Source: Bacteroidales bacterium
GTDB lineage: Bacteria > Bacteroidota > Bacteroidia > Bacteroidales > UBA932
Direction of reading: 5' to 3'
NCBI GenBank assembly: GCA_017550655.1
Contig: JAFZOK010000024.1
Location: 124,001-188,000 of the forward strand
Length of the DNA: 64,000 nucleotides
The notes beneath the pieces are model-generated. The model had not been told where the DNA came from. It was given only the letters and a program-made list of their open reading frames with translations, and did no database searches. The translations under genes were made by a program, and so were the position numbers. The first letter of the stretch is position 1. Each line of letters opens with the position of its first letter. Positions 32,307 through 41,692 of this stretch are shown in pieces.

Positions 32307-33663
32307 TGGCCTTCTTGTCCAGATACTTGCGGTTAATCACTATGCGGAACATATATTCGTCGAACCACTTGTCGGTGAATATGAGGTATCCGCCCTTTCC
32401 GGCCTGAGGTCCCCAGCTGTTTTCGAACTTCCACTTGAGAGGATTGTCGTTGTCGTCGGTATCAACAGCAACGATAAGCATTGCGTGTGAAGAACCGCTC
32501 TGGCGGGTGAGGATTCTGGCCTTCTTGTCCATGCTAAGGTCAATGCCCAGAAGCTGACCGTAATCGTACATTCCCGGATCCATGTAGCCGACTCCGCCGG
32601 CAGTGTTGCTCTGCTTTCCAACGTCGCAGGAAGCGTACATTGGCTCGCCTGCCTTGATGGAAGCAACTGCAGCCTTCTTGATATCCTCGTTAGGTAGGTT
32701 AAGGTAAGTCCAGTTGATTCCCTCGATGGTGTTGCGGTAGTTGTCAATCTCGTAGATATTGTAGTACTCTCTTGTAGGGTCGTTCATTATCATCACATAG
32801 TCCTTGGCGTTGTAGTCTGCCGGAACTATGCTCTTGTAGAACTCCTGAGGCGTGGTCTTAACGGTCTGGATCTTGCCGTCATTGTCGCGGTACTTCCAGG
32901 TGAACTCGGTTGGCGGTTCGCCGAGGCAGATGGCCAGAACGCGGTAAACGTCCTTGAGGGTTTCCATCTTGATCTTCTCTGCGTTGGTGTGAGGATCCCC
33001 TGCGAGTCCGCTCATCATAACCGTCTTGGCCTTCTCGTAAACCTGGCGGATCTCATAACCTCCCTTGCGGAGCCTCTCGTTTACTATTCCCAGGAACTGG
33101 CCTGTGGAATTGCTCTGCTCGGTTTCCGGCATGATGTCGGCAGGGACAACGCCGTATTTCTCGCCGATGTTGAAGAACAGGTTCCATACGCCGCCGTCTC
33201 CTACAGGAGAGTGGAAGAGATTGTCCACAGCCCTGTCGCCGAAAGGCAGGTTGGATGTGGCAATCACGTTCTCCAGGAAGAGGTTGGCTTTCTCCAGGAT
33301 ATCCCAGAAATAGCTGTAGTTGTGGGAGAAATCAAAGTTCTTGACATTGTATTTCTTCATCACGATAGGCCTGAGCTGGTTCATTGAGGTGAACATCCAG
33401 CATCTTCCACTGCTCTTCTGGTCTGTGATGCCGCTGACTTCTACATTATACTTGAAGAAATCATCGGTTCCTACCACGGAGGAAGGGTTGTAGGCCAGAG
33501 CCTTGATGCCCTTGTTGGTGGAGATGATGTTGTGGATGCTCTTGGCAAAGGCGTCGTTGTTGAAGCTGGCCTTTAGCTCTGAGAGTTCACTCTGGCCGAG
33601 GCTCTGGGCCATGAGGCTGCCACAGGCAAGCATCGCGATGAAAAATAGTGCTGTTCTTTTCAT
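32251..33663 (-). CDS. pepC: secreted C1-family aminopeptidase (PepC/bleomycin hydrolase type)
   Basis: A signal peptide (MKRTALFFIAMLACGSLMAQ) followed by a papain-fold enzyme. The catalytic Cys is in SSGRCWMFTSMNQLRP near residue 88, and the His and Asn are in GSSHAMLIVAV and WKFENSWGPQAGKGGYL near residues 393-425. It resembles the bleomycin hydrolase/PepC family of cysteine aminopeptidases, here exported rather than cytosolic. The C-terminus is LPAWDYMF. It is the last gene of a leftward cluster, 18 bases after the preceding gene. The final 56 bases overlap the convergent methyltransferase gene. Confidence 0.88.
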   Translation of the reverse strand: MKRTALFFIAMLACGSLMAQSLGQSELSELKASFNNDAFAKSIHNIISTNKGIKALAYNPSSVVGTDDFFKYNVEVSGITDQKSSGRCWMFTSMNQLRPIVMKKYNVKNFDFSHNYSYFWDILEKANLFLENVIATSNLPFGDRAVDNLFHSPVGDGGVWNLFFNIGEKYGVVPADIMPETEQSNSTGQFLGIVNERLRKGGYEIRQVYEKAKTVMMSGLAGDPHTNAEKIKMETLKDVYRVLAICLGEPPTEFTWKYRDNDGKIQTVKTTPQEFYKSIVPADYNAKDYVMIMNDPTREYYNIYEIDNYRNTIEGINWTYLNLPNEDIKKAAVASIKAGEPMYASCDVGKQSNTAGGVGYMDPGMYDYGQLLGIDLSMDKKARILTRQSGSSHAMLIVAVDTDDNDNPLKWKFENSWGPQAGKGGYLIFTDKWFDEYMFRIVINRKYLDKKAIKALDQKPVMLPAWDYMF

Positions 33664-33681
33664 ATTTCTGATATTTAATTT

Positions 33682-34566
33682 CTATTTCTGGATGGTCTGG
33701 CCAGTTGGAGGAACTCCAAGTTCATCACACAGGTACTTATATACAAAGGCCATAGTTTCCATTCTGGTTATCTTCATGATTTTCTCAAGCATCTTGATTT
33801 CCTCTTCCAGTTTCCTGATGTGTTCGTAGTCATTTTTCTGGTGGGAGCCGTCCGGGCGGTCAATCATCAAAGTCTTTTCACTTTTATAAGTGATATACAT
33901 CTCTGAATAATCTTTGTAAAACCTCCTGTATTTGTGGGCTCCGTTTTCAAGAATAGCCGCCACATTGCTGAATAGGGCATCCGGATTCTTCAGGAATTTG
34001 CCATCCTGCATCTTTTTTTCAGGGACGCACCCAAAAGTCTTTACCAGATAATCAAATACTTCTTGGCTGCCAGCTTCTGTGATTGACTTGTTCAGAAGAT
34101 CCGTTGCATAAGGCTGGTCTCCTTTGTATCCTGCTGTGGCAATCATTGCCTCGTTGAAAAGGTATGCCTTGGACATCAGTTCAAAAAACAGAATGTAGTT
34201 TCCTGAAATCTTTGACGCCTTCTTTCCCACGGCGTTCTTCAGCTGACTCTTGAGGTTTGAAAGCCCCTCTGCAAACCAAGTCCTGTCTGCAGTAACCGGC
34301 TTGTGGAATTTCAGGTATTCCGGTCCTTTTTCAAGAATGGTCGTTAACCTGGAAGCTACTTCCTCAGGCATATTGTTGGCAGCATAGTTAACAATCGCGT
34401 TGAATGAAGCCGTATCCATGAGCCACTTGCATTCCTTGTAGGAATTGAACTCCCTGAGTTCTGTCATCTTGGGATTCATGTCCGCTGCAACTTTCTTGCT
34501 GTCTTGAGCCGATGCAAAAAAAGAGGACATCAAAACCATTGCCGCAAAAATTCCGATCGTTTTCAT
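33682..34566 (-). CDS. exported helical protein of unknown function
   Basis: Not recognised. A signal peptide (MKTIGIFAAMVLMSSFFASAQ), then about 270 mostly helical, charged residues. A probable coiled coil lies near the C-terminus (HIRKLEEEIKMLEKIMKITRME). There is a single Cys in KECKWLMD and one in GCVPEK. It sits between glnA and the C1 peptidase with gaps of 23 and 18 bases, so all three are probably one operon; a link to peptide or amino-acid metabolism is only suggested by that context. Confidence 0.6.
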   Translation of the reverse strand: MKTIGIFAAMVLMSSFFASAQDSKKVAADMNPKMTELREFNSYKECKWLMDTASFNAIVNYAANNMPEEVASRLTTILEKGPEYLKFHKPVTADRTWFAEGLSNLKSQLKNAVGKKASKISGNYILFFELMSKAYLFNEAMIATAGYKGDQPYATDLLNKSITEAGSQEVFDYLVKTFGCVPEKKMQDGKFLKNPDALFSNVAAILENGAHKYRRFYKDYSEMYITYKSEKTLMIDRPDGSHQKNDYEHIRKLEEEIKMLEKIMKITRMETMAFVYKYLCDELGVPPTGQTIQK

Positions 34567-34589
34567 AATATCTTAGTATAAAGTGCTTT

Positions 34590-36092
34590 TTATCCGCAGT
34601 GGAAGTATTTCTTTACCATCTGGAGCATTTCTTGAGGGCGATTCTCTATCTCCTTCCTCAGCCATCCGTCTCTGTAGGCTTCGAGCTGAGAGATGATTCC
34701 GTCTATCATATTGGCTGAGAAAACGCCTTCCCTTTCGTAGTATTCTCTCTGCTTCTGCAGGCAGCGGGCGCTTGCCTGGCAGCTGTCAGGGAGCTGTTCA
34801 AGCTTGGCCAGCTTATCGGCATTCTTTGCGTCGTGGATATTCACGTTCACATATTTGTCTTCTGCCACCTGCAGGGCGTCTGGCATCTCTATGCCTATGC
34901 GGCAGGCTACGCAGAGGGCTGCTATGAGCTGGTAAACATCTGCGCTTCCGTCCGGGGAACGCATCTCCACGGTCTGCTTCTGGGTAGTGTCTATTCCGGT
35001 AGCCTTCTCCAGAGGGTTGGCCAGGGTGCACATGTCTGCTCCTGCTGTCCATCCCAGAGGAACCCTTACCAGCACGCTGCGGTTACGGTCTCCCCAGCAG
35101 ACGTTTGTAGGAGCCTCCTGGTGAGGAACCAGGCGAAAATAGGATGTAGGAACCTTGTTGCCGAACGCGGTGATGGAAGGAGCCAGCACCATCATTCCAG
35201 CTATAGCCTTGCGGGCTGTAGGGGAGAGAGCTCCGTCTTCTATCATCTGGCTGCGTCCGTCCCTGGTTATCTTCATGTGGATATGAAGTCCGCTGCCGGC
35301 CTTTCCGGAAGTGATCTTAGGGGCGAAGGTTACGTCATAACCCTGCTGGTAACCCAGATTGCGGATTATCCACTTGGCCAGGGTTAGTTGGTCTGCAGCA
35401 TCCTCCGCGGCGGTAGGCAGGAATTCTATCTCGTTCTGCTCGTAGATCTTGCCGCCGAGGGTGAAGTTTCCAACCTCGGAGTGTCCGTACTTGATCTGTC
35501 CTCCGGCCTGCGCAATGTAGTGCATGCACTGGGTGCGGAACTGGTTGAACTTGGCAAACGGTCCGCTTTCGTGATAACCTCTCTGGTCTGTTGCCGGGAA
35601 GAGGTTGTCGTCTTCTGCAATCACGTAGTACTCAAGTTCTCCCATTGCCTGGAACTCGCATCCGGTCTTTTCCTTGAAAACCTGGCAGGCCTTCTTCAGG
35701 GTATGCTCCGGAGCGCTTTCCAGCGGCTGTCCGTCTTTGTTGAAGAAGGAGCAGAGCATGGTAACCGTAGGAATTTCGGCAAACGGATCCAGGAAGGCGG
35801 TGCGGAACCTCGGAAGGACATAAAGGTCCGAGCTGGAAGCCTCTATGAACTTGAACAGGCTGCTGCCGTCAACCCTTTCTCCGCAGGAGAGGATGGTGTT
35901 GAGATAATTCTCGTCGCTGATTACAAAATTCAGCGTCTTGAGCCTTCCGTCTCCCGCAGGATACATGAAGTTGACCATCTGTATGCCGTTGGCCTTGATG
36001 TACTTTATTATATCTTCCTTGGTAAACTCGGAAGGGCTTTTCTGTAAAAACGCCACAATGGCGTTAGGGTTCATGCTTATTACGTTATTCAT
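34590..36092 (-). CDS. glnA: glutamine synthetase
   Basis: ATP-dependent synthesis of glutamine from glutamate and ammonia. The GlnA beta-grasp and catalytic domains are present: NFMYPAGDGRLKTLNF in the N-domain, MGELEYYVIAEDD and NEIEFLPTAAEDAADQ with metal-binding glutamates, GSGLHIHMK (His of the active site), and APTNVCWGDRNRSVLVR with the phosphate-binding Arg. The length of 500 residues with an extended N-terminus fits the glnA form found in Bacteroidales beside the larger GlnN. A promoter with both elements lies upstream. It heads a leftward cluster with two exported proteins. Confidence 0.93.
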   Translation of the reverse strand: MNNVISMNPNAIVAFLQKSPSEFTKEDIIKYIKANGIQMVNFMYPAGDGRLKTLNFVISDENYLNTILSCGERVDGSSLFKFIEASSSDLYVLPRFRTAFLDPFAEIPTVTMLCSFFNKDGQPLESAPEHTLKKACQVFKEKTGCEFQAMGELEYYVIAEDDNLFPATDQRGYHESGPFAKFNQFRTQCMHYIAQAGGQIKYGHSEVGNFTLGGKIYEQNEIEFLPTAAEDAADQLTLAKWIIRNLGYQQGYDVTFAPKITSGKAGSGLHIHMKITRDGRSQMIEDGALSPTARKAIAGMMVLAPSITAFGNKVPTSYFRLVPHQEAPTNVCWGDRNRSVLVRVPLGWTAGADMCTLANPLEKATGIDTTQKQTVEMRSPDGSADVYQLIAALCVACRIGIEMPDALQVAEDKYVNVNIHDAKNADKLAKLEQLPDSCQASARCLQKQREYYEREGVFSANMIDGIISQLEAYRDGWLRKEIENRPQEMLQMVKKYFHCG

Positions 36093-36144
36093 AACGGAGA
36101 TGTATTCTGTTAAAAAATCAAATCAAATTTTTCCTATTAGTTTC

Positions 36145-36176
36145 CAAAGTTAAATTTTTATTCCTGATTTCACAAA
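36145..36176 (-). promoter_or_regulatory. promoter of glnA
   Basis: Read on the minus strand: -33 TTTG (CAAA at 36173-36176), 20 bases, -7 TAACTTTG (CAAAGTTA at 36145-36152). Confidence 0.65.
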
Positions 36177-36337
36177 TGCTTTCAATTGAAATTCAAAGAA
36201 CTGTTGCCTCTTAGACAAATAATGCGGCATAATCATTGCAATAAATTAAGTTGTTATCTGATTGTCAAATAGAACAGTCTTTGGTTATCGGTTAGTGTCA
36301 GTCTGATCTGGTGTTGAAGCTGTTCATAAGAAATACA

Positions 36338-38221
36338 ATGATGAAAAGGTTTGTTTATTTACTTTGGTTAGCAGTGAGTCTTTCATTTGCGGCTGCATGC
36401 TCTTCTGAAAGCGGCAGCGGACTTTACGATGAGCCGGATTCCAGTACAGGAGTTGTTCCGGGAGGAAGCGGTTCAAGCGGCAGCACCACCTCATTCAAGA
36501 GCGGGGGTTCTTCTTCTCCTGCCACGGTTCTGGCCAGCAATGCAACTCTGACTACATTTGATGTTGCACTGAACACTTCACCGTTGAGCGAAACGGAATC
36601 TTCCATTCCGGCTGACGATGAGGACTACATAGAGAATTCCGAGTTTACCAGCACCATAAGCATTGTGTATTCCGGCTCTTCAGCGACAGTTACAGGTTCT
36701 GTTTCAGGAGTGGAGGTGACGGTTAACGGTGCCGATGTTCTGGTGAATTCTACCGCAAAGAAGGTTGAGTATGCCCTGAGCGGCAGCAGTTCGGACGGAA
36801 GGTTCAAGCTATACAGCGAGAAGAAGTTTAAACTCAGTCTCAATTCTCTGAACCTGACCAACAACGACGGAGCTCCAATCAACATCCAGAGCGGAAAGCG
36901 TGCGTTTGTGGTACTGAGCGGAACAAATACTTTGAAAGACGGTTCTTCTTATAACACCACAGACGGTGAGGACGAGAAGGGATGTCTTTTCAGCGAGGGT
37001 GAACTGCTCTTCAGCGGAAACGGAACTCTTAATGTTACGGGAAACTACAAGCACGGAATCGTGTCTGATGACTATATCCTTCTCCGTCCAGGCAACATTA
37101 TAAACGTTACCACTTCAAAAGGTCACGGGCTCAAGGCCAACGATGCGGTTACCATTGCCGGCGGTGTGCTTAACGTAAGCGTTTCGGGTACAGCCAAGAA
37201 GGGTATCTCCTGCGACTCCATCGTTGTTGTAAAGGGCGGAAGGACAACCATCCTGACATCAGGAGGCGGAGAATGGGATTCTGAAGAAAATGATGTCACC
37301 GCTTCTGCGGGTATCAAGGCAGACGATAACTTTGATATGAGCGGCGGAGAACTCTACATCAAGAGTACCGGTTCAGGAGGAAAGGGTATTAGTTCTGATA
37401 TTGATGTAAATATCTCCGGCGGAACCCTCAAGGTGATTACTATCGGTGCTCAGTACAAGTACGGAAGCTACGACGCCAAGGCCAAGGGCATCAAGGCGGA
37501 CGGTAATCTAACTATCAGTGGCGGAGATGTTTGGGTAAGGGCAAGCGGAGGAGAAGGCAGCGAGGGCATAGAGAGCAAGAAGGTGATGACCATCTCCGGC
37601 GGAAATGTCCTGGTCTATACCTACGACGATGCGTTCAATGCCAAAAGTGCCCTTAACATTACCGGTGGAAACCTTTATGCCTATTCAACAAACAACGATG
37701 CCATTGACTCCAACGGTTCCCTCACTATTTCAGGAGGCAATGTGATAGCCAGCGGAACCTTTGCTCCGGAAGACGGATTCGACTGCGATCAGAACACCTT
37801 CAATATAACCGGTGGCGTGTTGATTGGTATGGGTGGCGGAACTTCAACTCCATCCAATACTTCTACCCAGGCATCTCTGATCTTCGGACAGGCAACCATC
37901 ATTCAGAATACATATATCGCGATAACCAATGCCAGCGGAAAGAATCTTCTGAGCGTCAAGCTGCCGCGTTCATACAGCGGAGCCACTCTTCTGATATCCG
38001 CTCCTGGTATGACCAAGGGAAGCAGCGTAACTGTAAAGAGCGGCGTAACCGTAAAGGGCGGAACAGATTTCTGCGGGCTTAACTCCACCGGCACGGTAAG
38101 CGACGGGTCAGACGTTGCAACCATATCGCTGAGCAGCATAGTCACCAGCCATAACTACAGTGGCGGAATGGGAGGAGGCCCTGGAGTTCCTCCGGGTGGC
38201 GGCGGTCCAGGCAGACCTTAA
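36338..38221 (+). CDS. Cthe_2159-type beta-helix lipoprotein
   Basis: A lipoprotein signal (YLLWLAVSLSFAAAC) begins at ATG 36338 (MMKRF); a GTG at 36311 would place nine residues before the signal. A Ser/Gly-rich linker follows, then a right-handed parallel beta-helix made of short turns such as ISGGDVWVRA, ISGGNVLVYT, ITGGNLYAYS and ISGGNVIAS at about residues 150-530. This is the fold of the Cthe_2159 family, whose founding member binds acidic and cellulosic sugars in a calcium-dependent way. It ends in a Gly/Pro-rich tail (GGMGGGPGVPPGGGGPGRP). It may bind polysaccharide at the cell surface; the binding role is known only for the family founder. Confidence 0.75.
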   Translation: MMKRFVYLLWLAVSLSFAAACSSESGSGLYDEPDSSTGVVPGGSGSSGSTTSFKSGGSSSPATVLASNATLTTFDVALNTSPLSETESSIPADDEDYIENSEFTSTISIVYSGSSATVTGSVSGVEVTVNGADVLVNSTAKKVEYALSGSSSDGRFKLYSEKKFKLSLNSLNLTNNDGAPINIQSGKRAFVVLSGTNTLKDGSSYNTTDGEDEKGCLFSEGELLFSGNGTLNVTGNYKHGIVSDDYILLRPGNIINVTTSKGHGLKANDAVTIAGGVLNVSVSGTAKKGISCDSIVVVKGGRTTILTSGGGEWDSEENDVTASAGIKADDNFDMSGGELYIKSTGSGGKGISSDIDVNISGGTLKVITIGAQYKYGSYDAKAKGIKADGNLTISGGDVWVRASGGEGSEGIESKKVMTISGGNVLVYTYDDAFNAKSALNITGGNLYAYSTNNDAIDSNGSLTISGGNVIASGTFAPEDGFDCDQNTFNITGGVLIGMGGGTSTPSNTSTQASLIFGQATIIQNTYIAITNASGKNLLSVKLPRSYSGATLLISAPGMTKGSSVTVKSGVTVKGGTDFCGLNSTGTVSDGSDVATISLSSIVTSHNYSGGMGGGPGVPPGGGGPGRP

Positions 38222-38266
38222 GGAGAATGGCGTTTTTCTTAACAGGCTAATTATAAGGAAATTAAT

Positions 38267-38305
38267 AAAAGGTGGGGTATCGTTTTTCAATACCCCACCT
38301 TTTAT
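38267..38305. terminator. bidirectional terminator between Cthe_2159-type gene and nqrF
   Basis: AAAAGGTGGGGTAT pairs perfectly with ATACCCCACCTTTT, loop of nine bases, with A and T tracts on both sides. It serves both converging transcripts. Confidence 0.92.
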
Positions 38306-38345
38306 TAAACCGCTGACAAATAGTCAGTTACGAAACACGGCCTAC

Positions 38346-39587
38346 TTATGCGCCGAAATTGTCGTACATAATGTTATCCGGCTGAACGCCCAGATTATCA
38401 AGCATATTCACGGCAGCGTTGGTCATCATAGGAGGACCGCAGAGGTAATACTCGATATCTTCAGGAGCCGGATGATTCTTCAGGTAGTTGTCGAACAGAA
38501 CCTGGTGGATGAAGCCGGTAGGGCCTGTCCAGTTGTCCTCAGGGAGGGCGTCAGACAGTGCAACGTTGTAGGAGAAGTTCGGGTTCTCGCGTGCGATTTC
38601 CGCAAAGTCCTCGTCGTAGAACATTTCTCTGCGTGAACGAGCGCCATACCAGAAGCTGACCTTCCTCTTGGTGTGCAATGTCTTGAACAGGTGGAAGATG
38701 TGGCTTCTCATAGGAGCCATTCCGGCACCACCGCCGATGAATACTATCTCGTTGTCTGTATCCTTGATGAAGAATTCGCCGTAAGGGCCGCTGATGGTGA
38801 TCTTGTCCCCTGGTTTGAGAGAATAGATGTAGGAAGAGCAGATACCAGGATTTACCGGAACCCACTGCTTCTTTGCCCTGTCAAACGGAGGAGTTGCGAT
38901 TCGCACGTTCAGCATGATGATGTTGCCTTCTGCTGGATGGTTGGCCATGGAGTAGGCCCTGAAGGTAGGAGTAGGGTTGACCATCTTCAAACCGAAGATT
39001 CCCATCTTCTCCCAGTCTCCGCGATATTCAGGCTCTACATCGATGTTCTTGTAATCCACCTCGCAGGCAGGAACGTCTATCTGGATGTAGCCGCCGCTGC
39101 GGAAGTTGACGTTCTCTCCCTCAGGCAGCTTCACTACGAATTCCTTTATGAAGGTAGCCACGTTGTGGTTGCTTACCACGGTGCACTCCCACTTCTTAAC
39201 TCCTAGAACTTCCGGAGGAAGGAGGATGCCCAGGTTTTCCTTAACCTTGACCTGGCAGCCGAGTCTCCAGTTGGAAAGCTGCTCCTTGCGGGAGAAGAAT
39301 CCTACCTCTGTAGGGAGGATGGTTCCGCCGCCGCTTACAACCTGGCACTTGCACATTCCGCAGTTTCCCTTGCCGCCGCAAGCGGACGGAAGGAAAATCT
39401 TGTTGTCTGCAAGGGTTGAAAGCAGGGTTCCGCCGGTTGCGACTTCCAGCTGCTTCTCGCCGTTGTTTATGTCTATGGTAACATTTCCTGAAGGCAGGAG
39501 CTTGGCCTTTGCAAAAAGCAGAAGGGCAACAAGCAGAAGGGTTATGGCCAGGAATACTATTATCGAAACTAAAATTACTGTACTCAT
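38346..39587 (-). CDS. nqrF: Na+-NQR subunit F
   Basis: NADH-oxidising entry subunit of the sodium-pumping NADH:quinone oxidoreductase. One N-terminal membrane helix (residues 5-27) is followed by a plant-type ferredoxin domain with C70-x5-C76-x2-C79 ([12 protein letters not shown]) and a fourth Cys near 112 (LGCQVKV). FAD-binding [13 protein letters not shown] and NAD-binding [21 protein letters not shown] complete it. The length of 413 residues is normal. It is the last gene of the six-gene operon, 11 bases after nqrE, and ends at the strong terminator. Confidence 0.97.
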   Translation of the reverse strand: MSTVILVSIIVFLAITLLLVALLLFAKAKLLPSGNVTIDINNGEKQLEVATGGTLLSTLADNKIFLPSACGGKGNCGMCKCQVVSGGGTILPTEVGFFSRKEQLSNWRLGCQVKVKENLGILLPPEVLGVKKWECTVVSNHNVATFIKEFVVKLPEGENVNFRSGGYIQIDVPACEVDYKNIDVEPEYRGDWEKMGIFGLKMVNPTPTFRAYSMANHPAEGNIIMLNVRIATPPFDRAKKQWVPVNPGICSSYIYSLKPGDKITISGPYGEFFIKDTDNEIVFIGGGAGMAPMRSHIFHLFKTLHTKRKVSFWYGARSRREMFYDEDFAEIARENPNFSYNVALSDALPEDNWTGPTGFIHQVLFDNYLKNHPAPEDIEYYLCGPPMMTNAAVNMLDNLGVQPDNIMYDNFGA

Positions 39588-39598
39588 ACTCGATCCTC

Positions 39599-40213
39599 CT
39601 AAATGTTAATGCCCATAAAGCCCATGAAGGCGATAGCCATCAGGCCGGCGATTATGAACGTTATGCCCAGGCCCTGAAGAGGTTTAGGCACGTTGGAATA
39701 AGTGATCTTCTCCCTTATTGCTGCAATGGAAACGATGGCCAGGAACCAGCCAACGCCGCTTCCGAGTCCGTAGCAGGTTGCGATTCCGAGGCTCGGGAAA
39801 GCCCTCTGCTGCATGAACAGGGATGCACCCAGGATGGCGCAGTTCACTGCAATCAGCGGAAGGAAGATTCCCAGAGAGGAATACAGGGAAGGAGAATACT
39901 TCTCTACAACCATCTCCACCAGCTGTACGAACGAAGCGATAACGGCTATGAAGATGATGAAGCTCAAGAAGCTGAGGTCTACATCTGCCAGCGACGGGGA
40001 AATCCAGGTAAGGCTTCCCGGGCTGAGCAGGTATTTGTTCAGCAGATAGTTTATAGGAAGGGTTATGCCGAGAACGAAGATTACGGCAATTCCCAGTCCA
40101 ATCGCTGTCTTGACATTCTTTGATACCGCCAGGAATGAACACATACCCAGGAAGTATGCAAAGATCATATTGTCAACGAAAATCGACTTTACGAAAATGT
40201 TCAGTGCTTCCAT
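39599..40213 (-). CDS. nqrE: Na+-NQR subunit E
   Basis: An integral membrane subunit with six predicted helices. It contains [17 protein letters not shown] and [19 protein letters not shown], characteristic of NqrE, and the Cys in both symmetric halves (FLGMCSF and [10 protein letters not shown]), which in this family co-ordinate an Fe centre with NqrD. Length 204 residues. Lies 12 bases after nqrD. Confidence 0.96.
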   Translation of the reverse strand: MEALNIFVKSIFVDNMIFAYFLGMCSFLAVSKNVKTAIGLGIAVIFVLGITLPINYLLNKYLLSPGSLTWISPSLADVDLSFLSFIIFIAVIASFVQLVEMVVEKYSPSLYSSLGIFLPLIAVNCAILGASLFMQQRAFPSLGIATCYGLGSGVGWFLAIVSIAAIREKITYSNVPKPLQGLGITFIIAGLMAIAFMGFMGINI

Positions 40214-40225
40214 AATAGTGTGTGT

Positions 40226-40843
40226 TTATTTCTTGTCCTCGTCTTTCTGGTAACTTCTCTGTATCCAGATCAGACATCCAATCAGTATCAATGCCATAGG
40301 CGGCATGATGAACAGTCCGTTGTTCATGTAGCCGGCATCGTAGAAACTCTGAGGGATGACCTGAAGCCCGAAGATGGTGCCGCTTCCGATGAGTTCCCTG
40401 AAGAATGCGACAATCACCAGTATCAGTCCGTATCCCAGTCCGTTAGCCAGACCGTCGATAAGGGAAGGCAGAGGTTTTTCGGTGAGTCCGAAGGCCTCGA
40501 TTCTACCCATAATGATACAGTTGGTGATTATAAGGCCAACATATACGGAGAGCTGCTTGCTCACGTCATATACATAAGCCTTGAGGAATTCCGAAATCAG
40601 GATAACGAACATTGCAACTACAACCAGCTGCACGATGATTCTGATTCGGTTAGGAATAGTCTTTCTTATCAGCGAGATAAGGAAACTTGAAAGTCCTGTC
40701 ACAAGGGTAACGGAGATTCCCATCACGATTGCCGGTTCCAGCTTGACAGTTACCGCAAGGGCAGAACATATACCAAGCACCAGCACCGTGATCGGGTTGG
40801 ACTTGATAATAGGTGTTGTGAATATTTTCTTGTCCATTGCCAT
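40226..40843 (-). CDS. nqrD: Na+-NQR subunit D
   Basis: A membrane subunit paralogous to NqrE (LGICSALAVTVKLEPAIVMG with the conserved Cys; IITNCIIMGRIEAFGL with the second Cys). Six helices, 205 residues, C-terminal positive charge (RSYQKDEDKK). Two bases separate it from nqrC. Pairs with NqrE to form part of the sodium path. Confidence 0.96.
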   Translation of the reverse strand: MAMDKKIFTTPIIKSNPITVLVLGICSALAVTVKLEPAIVMGISVTLVTGLSSFLISLIRKTIPNRIRIIVQLVVVAMFVILISEFLKAYVYDVSKQLSVYVGLIITNCIIMGRIEAFGLTEKPLPSLIDGLANGLGYGLILVIVAFFRELIGSGTIFGLQVIPQSFYDAGYMNNGLFIMPPMALILIGCLIWIQRSYQKDEDKK

Positions 40844-40845
40844 AA

Positions 40846-41685
40846 CTATTCTGTTTTAATTGTTTCTTCCGCCTCGGCGACAGCTTCAGCAGGAGCCGCG
40901 CCGCTTACGATCTTCTGGAGGAAAGGTTTGTAGAGATCCATCCAGTTGGAGATCATCTTCTGGACCGCGGTGGAAGTGATGGTTGCGCCGCTGATAGCGT
41001 TAATCTCGTTATTGGCGGCATTTGCTGCACCTCCCTTTACAACTGTGATAGGGATGATTTCTCCGTTTTCAAGAATCGCCTTGTCTGTAAACTGAGAGCG
41101 GAACTTGTCCGTAACGATTTCTCCGCCAAGGCCAGGAGTCTCGCTGGCGTGATCGAAGAGCGCGCCAGCAATCTTTCCGTCTTCCTTGACTGCGATGTAG
41201 GTCCAGATAGGGCCCCAGAGGCCTGCTCCGTAACCTGACAGTATGTAGTTCTTGCCTCCCTCAGGAGTCTGGCATACGAAAACAGGGAGCTGGATCTGCT
41301 TTGCAAGCTTCTGCCTTTCAGCTTCATCCTGAATGCCTTCCATCTTCCTTATAACATCGAACTGGTCTGCTGTGGATACCTTGAAGGCATCGCTGACATC
41401 CAGGTTCTCGGTCTCGGATTTGAGGATTTCTCCATCGGAGTTGACTACCATAGCCTCGGTGATGTACTTCTTGAACTCGTCCTGAACGTATGTGTTTCTG
41501 TCCTTGACAGTCTTGGCGTCCTTTGCAAGGCCAGCGCAGCCCAGGATGTTCATCTGCTTCTCTACCTTGATGTTGGTCTGCTGCTTGTCCTTGAGACCCA
41601 TGGAAACCAAGGCGAGTATAGTAGCCACGATAGCTACCATCACTATCGTGTAAATTACCGTGTATGTGTTTTTATTGGTATCCAT
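40846..41685 (-). CDS. nqrC: Na+-NQR subunit C
   Basis: A periplasm-facing subunit that carries covalent FMN. One N-terminal membrane helix (residues 8-29), then an FMN-binding domain; the flavin attachment site is the Thr of SGATITST near residue 232. TPGLGGE near residue 180 is also characteristic. Length 279, slightly longer than Vibrio NqrC because of a C-terminal Ala/Glu-rich tail (APAEAVAEAEETIKTE). Seven bases after nqrB. Confidence 0.95.
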   Translation of the reverse strand: MDTNKNTYTVIYTIVMVAIVATILALVSMGLKDKQQTNIKVEKQMNILGCAGLAKDAKTVKDRNTYVQDEFKKYITEAMVVNSDGEILKSETENLDVSDAFKVSTADQFDVIRKMEGIQDEAERQKLAKQIQLPVFVCQTPEGGKNYILSGYGAGLWGPIWTYIAVKEDGKIAGALFDHASETPGLGGEIVTDKFRSQFTDKAILENGEIIPITVVKGGAANAANNEINAISGATITSTAVQKMISNWMDLYKPFLQKIVSGAAPAEAVAEAEETIKTE

Positions 41686-41692
41686 ATCGCGA